Positions 1 to 8,097 of a stretch of DNA of 53,255 bases are shown here, one piece after another. Under the pieces are notes generated by a model, which was given only the letters and a program-made list of their open reading frames with translations, made no database searches and was not told the DNA's origin. The stretch is from Pseudooceanicola lipolyticus. Its GTDB lineage: Bacteria > Pseudomonadota > Alphaproteobacteria > Rhodobacterales > Rhodobacteraceae. The stretch is taken from the NCBI RefSeq assembly GCF_002786325.1, contig NZ_PGTB01000017.1, positions 1 to 53,255 of the forward strand, read 5' to 3'. Numbering within the stretch: position 1 is the first letter of the stretch; the number at the start of each line of letters is the position of its first letter. Position numbers and translations under genes: made by a program.

Positions 1-2
1 TG

Positions 3-1328
3 CGGCGCCGGTTGACGGGGGGCGTGCTGGCCAAGGCGGCGAGCCAGGGCAGCCAGGTCTTCGCCCGGCTGGCCGAGGTGCCGCTGTTCCTGGCGGCCTG
101 GGGCAGCGGGCTGTTCGGTGAATGGCTGCTGGTCACCGCGATTCCGGCCTGCCTGAGCTTGAGCGATCTGGGCTTTGCCGGTGCGGCCAACCGGGAGATG
201 GCGATGCGGCGGGCGCGGGGCGATCGCGACGGCGCGCTGGCGGTGTTCCGGGGGGCATCGGTTCTGATCCTGGCGCTGTCTATGGGCCTGGCCGGGCTGT
301 TCCTGGGCGGCGTCGCGGCGCTGGATCTGTCGGCGCTGTTGGGATTGCAGCGGATCGGGCCGCAGATGTTGGCACTGGTAATGCTGTGCCTGGCGTTGAA
401 ACTGGTGATCGAAAGCCAGACACGGCTGCTGTTCGGCGGGTTCTATTGCGTACAACAATATGCGCGCGGCTTTCTGGTGCTGGCGGCGATCCGGCTGGGC
501 CAGCTGGGCGCCAGCACCCTGGCGCTGATCTGCGGCGGTGGGCCGGTGGCGGTGGCGCTGGCCATGGTGCTGGCGGAGCTGGCAGGCGGTGTCGGAATGC
601 GCCTGGCGCTGCGGCGTAGGGTGCCCTGGCTGCGCTATGGGCTGCACGGGGTGCGGCGCGCCGACATCGCGGCGTTGCTGCGTCCGGCGCTTGCCGGCAT
701 GGCGATCCCGCTGGGTCTGGCGGTGAGCCATCAGGGCGTGCGGCTGGTGATCGGTGTGATGCTGGGACCGGCGGCGGTGGTGGTGTTCACCACCCATCGG
801 CAACTGACCCGCATGGTCAGCGTCGTGGTCAGCCTCGCGCATCCGGTCCAGGCCGAGTTGAGCGCGCTCTATGACCGCTCGGATCCCGCACCGTTTCGCG
901 CCCTGTCGCGCGCGGCGGCCCGCCTGCTGGTCCGGGCGGTGCTGGCGGTTGCGCTGGGCGTGGCGTTGATCGGCGGGATGGTGTTTGTGACCTGGACCGG
1001 CGGCGCAGTCGGGTTCGACACCGTGCTGTTCGGGCTGCTGCTGGCGGCGGCAGTGGCAGAGAGCCTGTGGTTGGCGGTGTTCCCGCCGGTGATCGCGATC
1101 AACCGTCACATCGGGGTGGCGCGGATTTACCTGGTGCTGAGCGCTGTCCTGCTGCCCTGTGTCTGGGCCGCTGCGGCGGGTGGTCTGCTGGCCATTGCCG
1201 CGGTTCTGGTTGTCCTGGAACTGGTGTTCTTCGCCACGGTGCTGCGCACGGCCTGGCAGGTGACCGGGGACAGCGGGGCCGCATGGCTGCGGGCGGTGCT
1301 GGGCCCGGGCGGCGGGGGGGGGCGATGA
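3..1328 (+). CDS. Polysaccharide/O-antigen flippase-like membrane protein (5' end cut by window)
   Basis: This is a highly hydrophobic protein with about ten or more predicted membrane segments and short basic loops, such as RRARGDRDGA and RRRVPWLRYG. The layout fits the MATE/MOP-type flippases (Wzx-like) that move undecaprenyl-linked sugar repeat units across the inner membrane. The frame is open to the window edge. The first possible start inside it is a TTG at 12 with no clear ribosome site, so the true start probably lies upstream. The stop overlaps the next start as ATGA, implying co-transcription with the sulfotransferase. The family call rests on topology and on the polysaccharide neighbours; no catalytic motif is expected. 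Confidence 0.7.
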   Translation, partial: RRRLTGGVLAKAASQGSQVFARLAEVPLFLAAWGSGLFGEWLLVTAIPACLSLSDLGFAGAANREMAMRRARGDRDGALAVFRGASVLILALSMGLAGLFLGGVAALDLSALLGLQRIGPQMLALVMLCLALKLVIESQTRLLFGGFYCVQQYARGFLVLAAIRLGQLGASTLALICGGGPVAVALAMVLAELAGGVGMRLALRRRVPWLRYGLHGVRRADIAALLRPALAGMAIPLGLAVSHQGVRLVIGVMLGPAAVVVFTTHRQLTRMVSVVVSLAHPVQAELSALYDRSDPAPFRALSRAAARLLVRAVLAVALGVALIGGMVFVTWTGGAVGFDTVLFGLLLAAAVAESLWLAVFPPVIAINRHIGVARIYLVLSAVLLPCVWAAAAGGLLAIAAVLVVLELVFFATVLRTAWQVTGDSGAAWLRAVLGPGGGGGR

Positions 1329-2293
1329 GCGAACCACTGTTCCTGTTCAGCCTGCCGCGCGCCGGTTCGACCTTGACCCAGCGGTTGTTGGCGGCGCATC
1401 CGGCGATCTGTTCGACGGCAGAGCCCTGGATTCTGCTGTCGTTGTTCCATGCGCTGGATAAGGCCAGCTTTGCCGAGTACAACGCCACCGCCGCGCGGCG
1501 CGCGGTGTCGGAGTTTTGCGCTGAATTGCCCGGCGGGGCCGCGCAATACCGGGCCGAGGCCGCGCGGATGGCGGCAAGGCTTTATAACGCGGCCGCGGAG
1601 GATGGTGCGCGCTATTTCCTGGACAAGACGCCGCGCTATGCCCTGATTGCAGAAGAGATCCTGGCCGCCTTTCCCGAGGCGCGGATATTGCTGTTGTGGC
1701 GCAATCCGCTGGCGGTGGCCGCCTCGATGATCCGCAGTTTCTCGGCCGGGTGCTGGAACCTGCATCACTTTCACGTCGACCTGTTCGAAGGGCTGGACAG
1801 CCTGTGCAGGGTCTATTCCCGCCATCCCGAACGCTTTCACGTCCTGCGCTATGAAGATCTGGTGCGCAACTGTGCCGCCACGCTGCGCCCGGTGTTTGCC
1901 TATCTGGACCTGCCCGATGATCCCGGCGTGGCCGACCGTTTTGGCGCGGTGCGGTTTGCCGGGTCGATGGGCGACAAGACCGGGACGCGCGCCTATGCCG
2001 ATGTGACCTGCGCCAGGCGGGAAACCTGGCCCGAGGTCTTCGCCACCCCGCTGCGGCGGCGCTGGGCGCGGCGCTATCTGAACTGGCTGGGAGAGGAGCG
2101 GTTGGCGCTTATGGGCTATTCCCAATCGGCGCTGCGGGCGGCGCTGGAGGCCGAGCCGATGAGGCTGCGCCATATTGCGCCGGATGTGGCGCGGATGGCT
2201 TATGGCGCGTTGGACCGGCGCCTGAACCTGACTGTGCTGCGCGCAAGGCGGGCGGAACGGGCAGGGGGCGCGCCGCTTTTCCCGCTGTCCTAG
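1325..2293 (+). CDS. PAPS-dependent sulfotransferase family protein
   Basis: A 322-residue protein that would move a sulfuryl group from PAPS to an acceptor, here probably a surface glycan or glycolipid. The 5'-phosphosulfate loop is near the N-terminus (FSLPRAGSTLTQRL, residues ~6-20). A 3'-phosphate-binding segment lies at ~122-135 (LLWRNPLAVAASMI). A Y-E-D-L motif typical of the family appears near residue 178. Its start overlaps the flippase stop by four bases, so translation is probably coupled. The acceptor cannot be read from sequence. Its stop meets the convergent glycosyltransferase at a CTAG palindrome. Confidence 0.85.
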   Translation: MSEPLFLFSLPRAGSTLTQRLLAAHPAICSTAEPWILLSLFHALDKASFAEYNATAARRAVSEFCAELPGGAAQYRAEAARMAARLYNAAAEDGARYFLDKTPRYALIAEEILAAFPEARILLLWRNPLAVAASMIRSFSAGCWNLHHFHVDLFEGLDSLCRVYSRHPERFHVLRYEDLVRNCAATLRPVFAYLDLPDDPGVADRFGAVRFAGSMGDKTGTRAYADVTCARRETWPEVFATPLRRRWARRYLNWLGEERLALMGYSQSALRAALEAEPMRLRHIAPDVARMAYGALDRRLNLTVLRARRAERAGGAPLFPLS

Positions 2294-3461
2294 CGCCAGA
2301 TCGGATCGCAGCGGTGAGAACCTCGTCCAGATCGGCGGCGGCGGCCTGGGGGGTGAACCGTTCCTGGAACAGGCGGCGGGCGCTGCGGGCCATTGCCGCC
2401 CGCTGCCCGGCCGGCAGTGCCGACCAGCGGGTCAGCAGCTGCACCACGCCATCGGGCGTATCCGGGGCAACCAGCCCGGCGCCGGCCTGCGCGATCTCGG
2501 AGCAGATATTGACCTGGTCGGAGATCAGCACTGGGCAACCATGCGACAGCGCCTCGACCACGGCGATCCCGAAATTTTCCTGATGCGAGGGCAGCACAAA
2601 GGCCTCGGCGCCGCCAAAGGCGGCGGTCTTGACCGCGCCGCGGATCATGCCGGGCCAGTGCAGGCGATGCGCGATGCCAAGCGCGCGCGCCTGCTGGCGC
2701 AGGCGCTGCCCGAACCCGTCCGGTTCCGGCCCGGCGATGACCAGGTCCAGCGCGGGGTCGGATGCGGCCAGCCGCGCGAAGGCGTCGAGCAGCAGGTCGG
2801 CGCCTTTCTTTTCATGGATCCGGCCGAGATAGAGCAGGTATCGCCGCCCGCGAAGCCGTGGCAGCGCCGCCACAAGCGCGCCGGTCTCCTCTGAGGCAAC
2901 CGTCGCGGCCTTGGCGCCATAGGCGATCACCCGGGCGTGGTAGCGGGGCCGGGGAAAGGTGCGGGTGGCCAGCCGCTGTTCCTGCTGCGAGGTAAACAGC
3001 ACCCGCTGCGCATGGTGCAGCACCGCGCCCTGGGTCAGCGTCCAGGCCAGCCGCTTGGCGCGGAATTTCCACGGAGCGATGCGGGCGAAATAGGGATCCA
3101 TCATGCCATGGGCATAGACCACATAAGGCAGGCCCGCCGCCTTCAGGCCGTGGCCGCCGCCGATCACCGCATAATTCCACAACCCGTGCAGCACCGCGAT
3201 GTCAAAGCCCGCCGCCTGCGCCGCCAGCCATTGGCGCAACCTGCCGGTATAGCGGCAGCGGAACCGCCCGGGCCCCAATGGCACGATGCGGGCGCCGATG
3301 CCGCGGGACTGCCCGGCCAGGAAGGCGGCGTCGGGGGCGTCGAGGCTGGCAATCGTGGTGCTATGTCCCCGTGCGGCCAGGCAGGGGGTAATGGCGGAAA
3401 TCCCGGCGATCGGGCCGCCATAGGCCGGATCCACCGTCAGAATCAGACGCAATATCCGCAT
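2109..3461 (-). CDS. Glycosyltransferase family 4 (GT-B fold)
   Basis: A 450-residue GT4-type enzyme that would transfer a nucleotide-activated sugar to a lipid-linked acceptor at the inner membrane. The N-terminal Rossmann half opens with a PAYGGPI loop. The donor half carries LYLGRIHEKKG and the family E-x7-E region at ~290-305 (QENFGIAVVEALSHG). The ATG at 3461 is preceded by AGGGGGA. The last ~60 residues are a Pro/Ala-rich tail lying antisense to the end of the convergent sulfotransferase. Homology-like sequence appears to stop near LDEVLTA, so the tail may come from a lost stop or a one-base shift. The N-terminus overlaps the upstream polymerase gene by about 100 bases. Confidence 0.82.
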   Translation of the reverse strand: MRILRLILTVDPAYGGPIAGISAITPCLAARGHSTTIASLDAPDAAFLAGQSRGIGARIVPLGPGRFRCRYTGRLRQWLAAQAAGFDIAVLHGLWNYAVIGGGHGLKAAGLPYVVYAHGMMDPYFARIAPWKFRAKRLAWTLTQGAVLHHAQRVLFTSQQEQRLATRTFPRPRYHARVIAYGAKAATVASEETGALVAALPRLRGRRYLLYLGRIHEKKGADLLLDAFARLAASDPALDLVIAGPEPDGFGQRLRQQARALGIAHRLHWPGMIRGAVKTAAFGGAEAFVLPSHQENFGIAVVEALSHGCPVLISDQVNICSEIAQAGAGLVAPDTPDGVVQLLTRWSALPAGQRAAMARSARRLFQERFTPQAAAADLDEVLTAAIRSGARTAGKAARPLPVPPALRAAQSGSGAGPTRHKPSAPHPAQYGAASSARPPAPPAAPIGNSP

Positions 3462-4680
3462 GTTTCCCCCTGCCGTTTTCTGGTGCCGAAACGTTATGCA
3501 CAAGCTTAGGCAGAGGTCGGCTAACAAAGCGTTGTGCCTTGTTAGAGCCTGATATCTGACCCAGCGCCATGCGGTGCAGGATCACCGACACCGCCAGCAG
3601 GCTGACCTTGTCGAAGGACCAGAACGCGCCGTTTTGCATCAGCAGCACAAACAGGATCGCCCAGGGGATGCCGCCGCGTGCCGACAGGAACAGCACCGCC
3701 AGCATCGCCATTCCGATCACGCCGTAATTGATCAGCGTGTTGAAGATGGCGTTATGGGAAAAGGACTCGTTGGCCAGGTCCATGCCCGGCAGGTAGCCCA
3801 TATCGAGGAAGACCCGGATCGGGATGCCGAACGGTGCCTCGCCCAGAACCCGGGGCAGCGCCAGCAGCGGCGTGGCGATGCGGCTGGCAAAAGAAAAATC
3901 CTCGCCCCTCAGGATGGCCCCGATACGCTCCGAGATCTCGCCGCCTGCCAGGGCCGCCCCGGCGGCGCCGGCGGCCAGCACCGTGACAAACAACAGCCCC
4001 TGACGTCGGTCGCCATGGCGCAGCAAGATCAGCGCCAGCGCCGCCGACATCGAGACCAGGCCCAGCATCGACAATGACAGGAAGGTGGCCAGCGCCAGAA
4101 CCAGGATGATGCCCCGCGCCAGGGCCGAGACCGGCCAGAGCGGTGACAGCGCCAGCACCAGCACGGTTGCGACCGCGGCAAGATAGGACGGTTCGCCGAA
4201 CGGCCCCGACGGGCGCACCCGTGAATGGCGCAGGTCCAGATCGGTGGGCAGGGTGTTGGTGTTGATGACGTAGAGGTCATGCGGCAGGCTGACAAACACG
4301 CCACGTTGCAGGCCGATGGTCTGGGCAATCACCAGCAGGGCCAGGCCCAGCGCGACCAGGCCGAGACAGCGCAGCGCCAGCCTTGCCTGGTTTGGGTTCA
4401 ACACGATCTTCCGCCGCAGCAACGCGATGATCATCAGGAAACACAGGGCCTCGCGGCCGGCGCGCAGGAGGTCGTGGCTGTCGGCCAGCGGGTGCAGCGC
4501 CGCCGTGGCCAGCATCGCCCAGACCACGAACAGGCAGGCAAAGATGCGCAGGGTGAGGAAGCCGCGCAGCCCGGTGGCGGCGGCAAGGCACAACGCCGCG
4601 GCAAGGGTGCTGACCGAGGCGTAAAAGCTGAGCCCGAGCTGCAGGAACGGCAGCAGCAGAACCGCCAGCGGCACCGCCAT
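3361..4680 (-). CDS. O-antigen polymerase/ligase-like membrane protein (Wzy-like)
   Basis: A 439-residue protein with around ten hydrophobic segments and one large periplasmic-type loop (~130-165) containing GPFGEPSYLA. A conserved GP.GEP/PSY stretch of this kind is common in Wzy polymerases and WaaL-like ligases. The role would be joining undecaprenyl-linked repeat units in the periplasm. It sits between two glycosyltransferases on the same strand. The last ~45 residues are hydrophilic and overlap the start of the GT4 gene by 101 bases, which is unusual. A hairpin lies in this stretch. A shift by two bases would end the protein at a TAA just inside that hairpin, so the C-terminus is uncertain. 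Confidence 0.72.
   Translation of the reverse strand: MAVPLAVLLLPFLQLGLSFYASVSTLAAALCLAAATGLRGFLTLRIFACLFVVWAMLATAALHPLADSHDLLRAGREALCFLMIIALLRRKIVLNPNQARLALRCLGLVALGLALLVIAQTIGLQRGVFVSLPHDLYVINTNTLPTDLDLRHSRVRPSGPFGEPSYLAAVATVLVLALSPLWPVSALARGIILVLALATFLSLSMLGLVSMSAALALILLRHGDRRQGLLFVTVLAAGAAGAALAGGEISERIGAILRGEDFSFASRIATPLLALPRVLGEAPFGIPIRVFLDMGYLPGMDLANESFSHNAIFNTLINYGVIGMAMLAVLFLSARGGIPWAILFVLLMQNGAFWSFDKVSLLAVSVILHRMALGQISGSNKAQRFVSRPLPKLVHNVSAPENGRGKHADIASDSDGGSGLWRPDRRDFRHYPLPGRTGT
3522..3544 (-). promoter_or_regulatory. Hairpin before the GT4 gene
   Basis: An inverted repeat with nine-base arms (TAACAAGGC on the minus strand, GCTTTGTTA as its partner with one G-U pair) around a five-base loop. 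It lies 60 bases upstream of the GT4 ATG and inside the apparent 3' end of the polymerase gene. No U-run follows, so it is a weak terminator candidate and could equally be a processing or binding site. Confidence 0.35.
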
Positions 4681-4689
4681 CCGGACGGC

Positions 4690-5448
4690 CTAGCCCGGCG
4701 CCAGGCGCCGGGCCCGCACCGCGTTCAGCGCCGGTTTGAACGGGCGCAACGCCAGCCGCTTGGCCTGGTAGGACAGCAGCACTGCCAGTGACAGCGGCGC
4801 CATGCCGAAATGCTGCACCCGCGCGTGGTGATAGGCGGTGAGGGTTTTGCCGGCATTGGCGATGCTGGTGCCCCCCGGTTCCATGATCGTCAACAACTCG
4901 TTCACGAAGACGATCTGCCGCCACACCGGGCAAAGCCGCAGCGACCATTCGTAATCCATCCCGAAGTGGCGGGTGCGGTCATAGGTGCCGAAGGTCGCGA
5001 ACAGGTCTCGACGGATCAGCATGGCCTGATGTGGCAGCTGGTTGTGCAGGTATTGCCGCCAGAACGGCGCCGAACGGCCATGCCGGCGCCCGGCCAGTTC
5101 GATGCGACCCACAATCACCGGCGCGCCACGATGGGTGTCGAGCAGGCGGGCCAGGGAAAAGGCCGCCCCCGGCGCAAGGCAGTCGCCGGCATTCAGGAAC
5201 AGGACATAATCGCCGCTGGCCCGTGCGACGCCCTTGTTGAAGGCATCGGCGATGCCGCGGTCCGGCTCGCTCACATGCGTGGCGATGCGCGGGGCAACCG
5301 CGGCAATTGCGGCGCCGGTGCCATCGGTCGAGGCGCCGTCGATCACCACCCATTCGGCGTTGTCCGGCGCATGGTCCAGGACGCTGCGGGCGGTGCGCCG
5401 GAACCCGGCGGCATGATTGCGAACGATGGTGATCAGCGACAGCGTCAT
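4690..5448 (-). CDS. Glycosyltransferase family 2 (WcaA/WcaE-like)
   Basis: A 252-residue inverting GT-A fold enzyme. Residues 1-12 hold the first strand (LSLITIVRN). The nucleotide-binding DGASTDGT is at 37-44. The usual DxD position is FLNAGD near residue 87, a variant seen in WcaE-type colanic acid transferases. The start at 5448 is set by GGAGGGG just upstream. It ends nine bases before the polymerase start, so the two are co-transcribed. It probably adds one sugar of the repeat unit at the cytoplasmic face of the membrane; donor and acceptor are not readable. Confidence 0.85.
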   Translation of the reverse strand: MTLSLITIVRNHAAGFRRTARSVLDHAPDNAEWVVIDGASTDGTGAAIAAVAPRIATHVSEPDRGIADAFNKGVARASGDYVLFLNAGDCLAPGAAFSLARLLDTHRGAPVIVGRIELAGRRHGRSAPFWRQYLHNQLPHQAMLIRRDLFATFGTYDRTRHFGMDYEWSLRLCPVWRQIVFVNELLTIMEPGGTSIANAGKTLTAYHHARVQHFGMAPLSLAVLLSYQAKRLALRPFKPALNAVRARRLAPG

Positions 5449-5526
5449 AAGCCCCTCCATGCGGGGCGGCTGCCCCAAAGGTGCAAAACGCTAGTCAGCG
5501 CAGACTTAAGAAACCGTAAATCGTGC

Positions 5527-6936
5527 TCAGCCGCCGTTCTGCGCCACCCGCACCGGCAGGGCCAGCACGGTGCCGTCGCCGGTGTGCTGCACCAGCTGCG
5601 TTTGGCCCGCGCCGGTTTGTGGCAGGTGCTGGCAGGCCTCGGGGTGGTCCTGGCAAATGATCACCTCGCGCCCGGTCAGATAGACCAGCCGCAGGCGCAA
5701 GCCGCGGGATTTCTGGATCGCGGCGCCCTTGGCCGAGGGCAGCTGTTCATAATCGCCGGTCACGTAGATCGGCCCGGTGCCCGGCCCGGCGGCCCGGGCA
5801 AAGGCGCGGGTATCGGCCTGCCAGGCGCGCGGCAGGGAATAGTTGACCGCGATCAGCACCGCGTGCAGCGCAATGGCGACGAACATGGCGTTCTGCGCCC
5901 GGCGGGCAGTGACGAGGCCCTGGTCGATGCCATTGGCCATCGCCATGCTGAGGATCATCGCGCAGCCGACCGAGACGAAGATCGCCGCGCGCGGGTCGAC
6001 ATCGACACCGGTTTTCAGCACGTGCAGCGACAACAGGCCCAGCCCGGCGGCACAGCCCGCCGCCACATAAAGGCCAAAACGAGGCGCGCTGCGCCAGACG
6101 ATCACCACCGCGCAGCTCAGCAGCGACGCCATGATGATCAGCAGCGGGATATGTTTGAAGGACAGCACGTTGGCCAGCCGGCCGAACATGGTCAGCACCA
6201 TGCCGAGATTGTGCCACAGCCCGGCCAGATCCTCGATCGGCCTGGGGTTGCGCCATTGCGCCATCGGAACGCCGAAGACGCCGTGATAGACATAGTTCAG
6301 CCCATAGATCAGCAACATTCCTGCGGCAAAGCTGGCGATGAAAATGCCCAGTGTCACCGCAAGGTCTTTCAGCGAGCGGTCGCGGTTGCGTGCGCCCAGC
6401 ACCACCATCAACAGCAGCACCGGATAGGTGGTGTAGCACAGCAGCGTCACCGGTACGAAAACCGGCAACAGCCAGCGCATGACATGTGGTGGATAACGCG
6501 TGGCCAGATAGGCGAACAGCGCCACGATGCCCAGGCCCGGGATCAGCGTGTTGTACCACAGCGAGATCACAAACGCGGTGGGGGCCAGCACGATCAGCAG
6601 GGCCAGCGCCAGCACCCGCCCGACGGGGGCGTCGCGGCCGAAGACGGCAATCGCGGTGCAGGCGGCGAACACGGCCCAGAACAGCTGATAGACCAGGAAA
6701 TTCAGCCAGGACGGCGTCACGACGCCGCGCAGGTGCCAGAGGTAATTGATCCAGCGGCCTTCCAGCAGGGTTTTTTCGTAATACAGCGTCTCGTCGCCCA
6801 GCAGCGCCGGAAAATCGTCATGCCGGATCATCGGGTCGATCAAGTTGGGCCCGGAACAGATCAGCAGCGCGACATAGGTCGCGGCAATCGCCGTGGGGAC
6901 GGGCGCCCGTTCCCAGAGTCGCGTCAGGGGGAGCAC
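5527..6936 (-). CDS. GtrII/GtrC-like glucosyltransferase membrane protein
   Basis: A 469-residue membrane protein with about ten hydrophobic spans and an early acidic loop (DDFPALLGDETLYYEKTLLE then GRWINYLW). This matches the exposed Asp-rich loop and G-R-W pattern of GtrII-type glucosyltransferases. These take a sugar from undecaprenyl phosphate in the periplasm and decorate O-antigen. It lies just downstream of gtrB, gtrA and a methyltransferase, which supports the assignment more than similarity alone. The GTG at 6936 is five bases past the methyltransferase stop, with AAGAGG upstream. The C-terminal ~120 residues form a soluble periplasmic-type domain. The sugar is unknown. Confidence 0.65.
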   Translation of the reverse strand: MLPLTRLWERAPVPTAIAATYVALLICSGPNLIDPMIRHDDFPALLGDETLYYEKTLLEGRWINYLWHLRGVVTPSWLNFLVYQLFWAVFAACTAIAVFGRDAPVGRVLALALLIVLAPTAFVISLWYNTLIPGLGIVALFAYLATRYPPHVMRWLLPVFVPVTLLCYTTYPVLLLMVVLGARNRDRSLKDLAVTLGIFIASFAAGMLLIYGLNYVYHGVFGVPMAQWRNPRPIEDLAGLWHNLGMVLTMFGRLANVLSFKHIPLLIIMASLLSCAVVIVWRSAPRFGLYVAAGCAAGLGLLSLHVLKTGVDVDPRAAIFVSVGCAMILSMAMANGIDQGLVTARRAQNAMFVAIALHAVLIAVNYSLPRAWQADTRAFARAAGPGTGPIYVTGDYEQLPSAKGAAIQKSRGLRLRLVYLTGREVIICQDHPEACQHLPQTGAGQTQLVQHTGDGTVLALPVRVAQNGG

Positions 6937-6940
6937 GTTC

Positions 6941-7696
6941 TCAGGCCTCTTGCCGCCTGGCCTGCCGGGCGATGGCCGCCGCGCGCACCTGGGCAATCCG
7001 CGTCACCGCCGGGCGCGGCAGGAAGGACACCACGCTGCGGCGCATCCGCCAACCCAGGCTGCCGGCGTTTTCCAGCGCCGTGCCGGCCGGGATCTCGCGC
7101 TCCAGCACCTGTTGCGGCAGGCCGGCGCGGCCGGCGGCGTTGACATACAGCACGGTGTTATAGCGATACCAGGGTTCGACATCGCCGGCATGGCGCAGGT
7201 TGGGGCGGATGCAGTCGAAGGCGGTATAGCCCTGCGCGGCAAACAGGTCCTGCCAGAAGGACAGCGGCTGTTCGTTGACGTGGAACTCGCCGCCCTGGCC
7301 ATTGACCGCGGCCGAGAACAGCACCCGGTCGCTGGCGCGCGTCAGGCTGTCGACCAATGTGGCCGAGGCGGTTTCGGGCAGGTGTTCGCCCACCTCCAGG
7401 CTTTGCGCCAGGTCAAAGCGTCGCCCGGTTTCGACCGGGCGGGTCAGGTCGGCGGCCAGAAAGGCATGGCCCGGCACCAGCAGCGCGGTGCGGTCGACAT
7501 AGGCGCCATCGACGCCGGTCACGTCGGTGACCCCCGCTTTGATCCATTCGGCCAGCCAGGCGCCCCGCCCACAGCCGAGGTCCAGCACGCTCTGCATTCC
7601 CAGCCAGGGCCGGATCAGCCCGATCATCCGCCGCGCCGAGGCGCGCGCGCCGCCGTCGATATAGTCGAAGAACTGGTTGTTGTAGATATGTGTCAT
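6941..7696 (-). CDS. Class I SAM-dependent methyltransferase
   Basis: A 251-residue enzyme with the SAM-binding motif LDLGCGRGAW at ~38-47 and an acidic strand end at TGVDGAYVD. SLEVGEHLPE follows, as in many glycan and small-molecule methyltransferases of the Methyltransf_23/FkbM-neighbour type. Its ATG overlaps the gtrA stop as ATGA and GtrII follows within five bases, so it belongs to one transcript. The likely target is a sugar or its lipid carrier in the same surface-glycan pathway, but this is inferred only from position. Confidence 0.8.
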   Translation of the reverse strand: MTHIYNNQFFDYIDGGARASARRMIGLIRPWLGMQSVLDLGCGRGAWLAEWIKAGVTDVTGVDGAYVDRTALLVPGHAFLAADLTRPVETGRRFDLAQSLEVGEHLPETASATLVDSLTRASDRVLFSAAVNGQGGEFHVNEQPLSFWQDLFAAQGYTAFDCIRPNLRHAGDVEPWYRYNTVLYVNAAGRAGLPQQVLEREIPAGTALENAGSLGWRMRRSVVSFLPRPAVTRIAQVRAAAIARQARRQEA

Positions 7697-8097
7697 AGCC
7701 CCTCCGGACAGGCGGTTTTGCCTGAATAGACCCATAATTTCAGGATGAGATAATTCTGCACCGGCAGGATGAGCGTCACCGCCAGGGCCGAGAGCCAACC
7801 CGCCCAGCCCAGGGCCGGGCCGATCCAGGCGGTGATGCCCGCCGAGACCAGCAGGCCCAGGCCGATCATCGCGGCAAACCGGGCGATCTGGTCGGGCACC
7901 GCCAGCTTGCGGCGAAAGGTGAACACGGTCTGGCCCAGGTATTGCAGCGCCACGGCGGCCAGAAACGCCGCCGCATTGGCGGTGATCCGGTGCAGCCCGG
8001 CAGCCTCCAGCGCCAGAAAGCACAGGATGTAGAACCCCGCGACACCGGCACCGACCGCGGCAAATCGGAGGAGGCGAAGATCCAGTCGCCGGATCAT
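7693..8097 (-). CDS. gtrA: GtrA-family membrane protein (undecaprenyl-sugar flippase)
   Basis: A 134-residue protein with four membrane segments. It has the GtrA hallmarks LLRFAAVGAGVAGFYI at the start, the N-A-A-A-F and Q-Y-L segment near residues 41-55, and FTFRRK after the second span. GtrA proteins are thought to flip undecaprenyl-phosphate-linked sugars to the periplasm. It overlaps gtrB upstream and the methyltransferase downstream by four bases each. Length and topology are normal for the family. Confidence 0.88.
   Translation of the reverse strand: MIRRLDLRLLRFAAVGAGVAGFYILCFLALEAAGLHRITANAAAFLAAVALQYLGQTVFTFRRKLAVPDQIARFAAMIGLGLLVSAGITAWIGPALGWAGWLSALAVTLILPVQNYLILKLWVYSGKTACPEGL

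Noticed and set aside
5449-5526. Possible terminator (CGCT/AGCG then TTTT) after the GtrII-like gene
   Set aside because: The stem is only four bases and a nearby GGGGC/GCCCC pair overlaps the GT2 leader; too weak to list.
4810-7143. A 777-codon + strand open frame
   Set aside because: It lies antisense to GT2 and the GtrII-like gene, is full of His/Gln/Gly/Arg runs typical of GC-rich shadow frames, and shows no domain.
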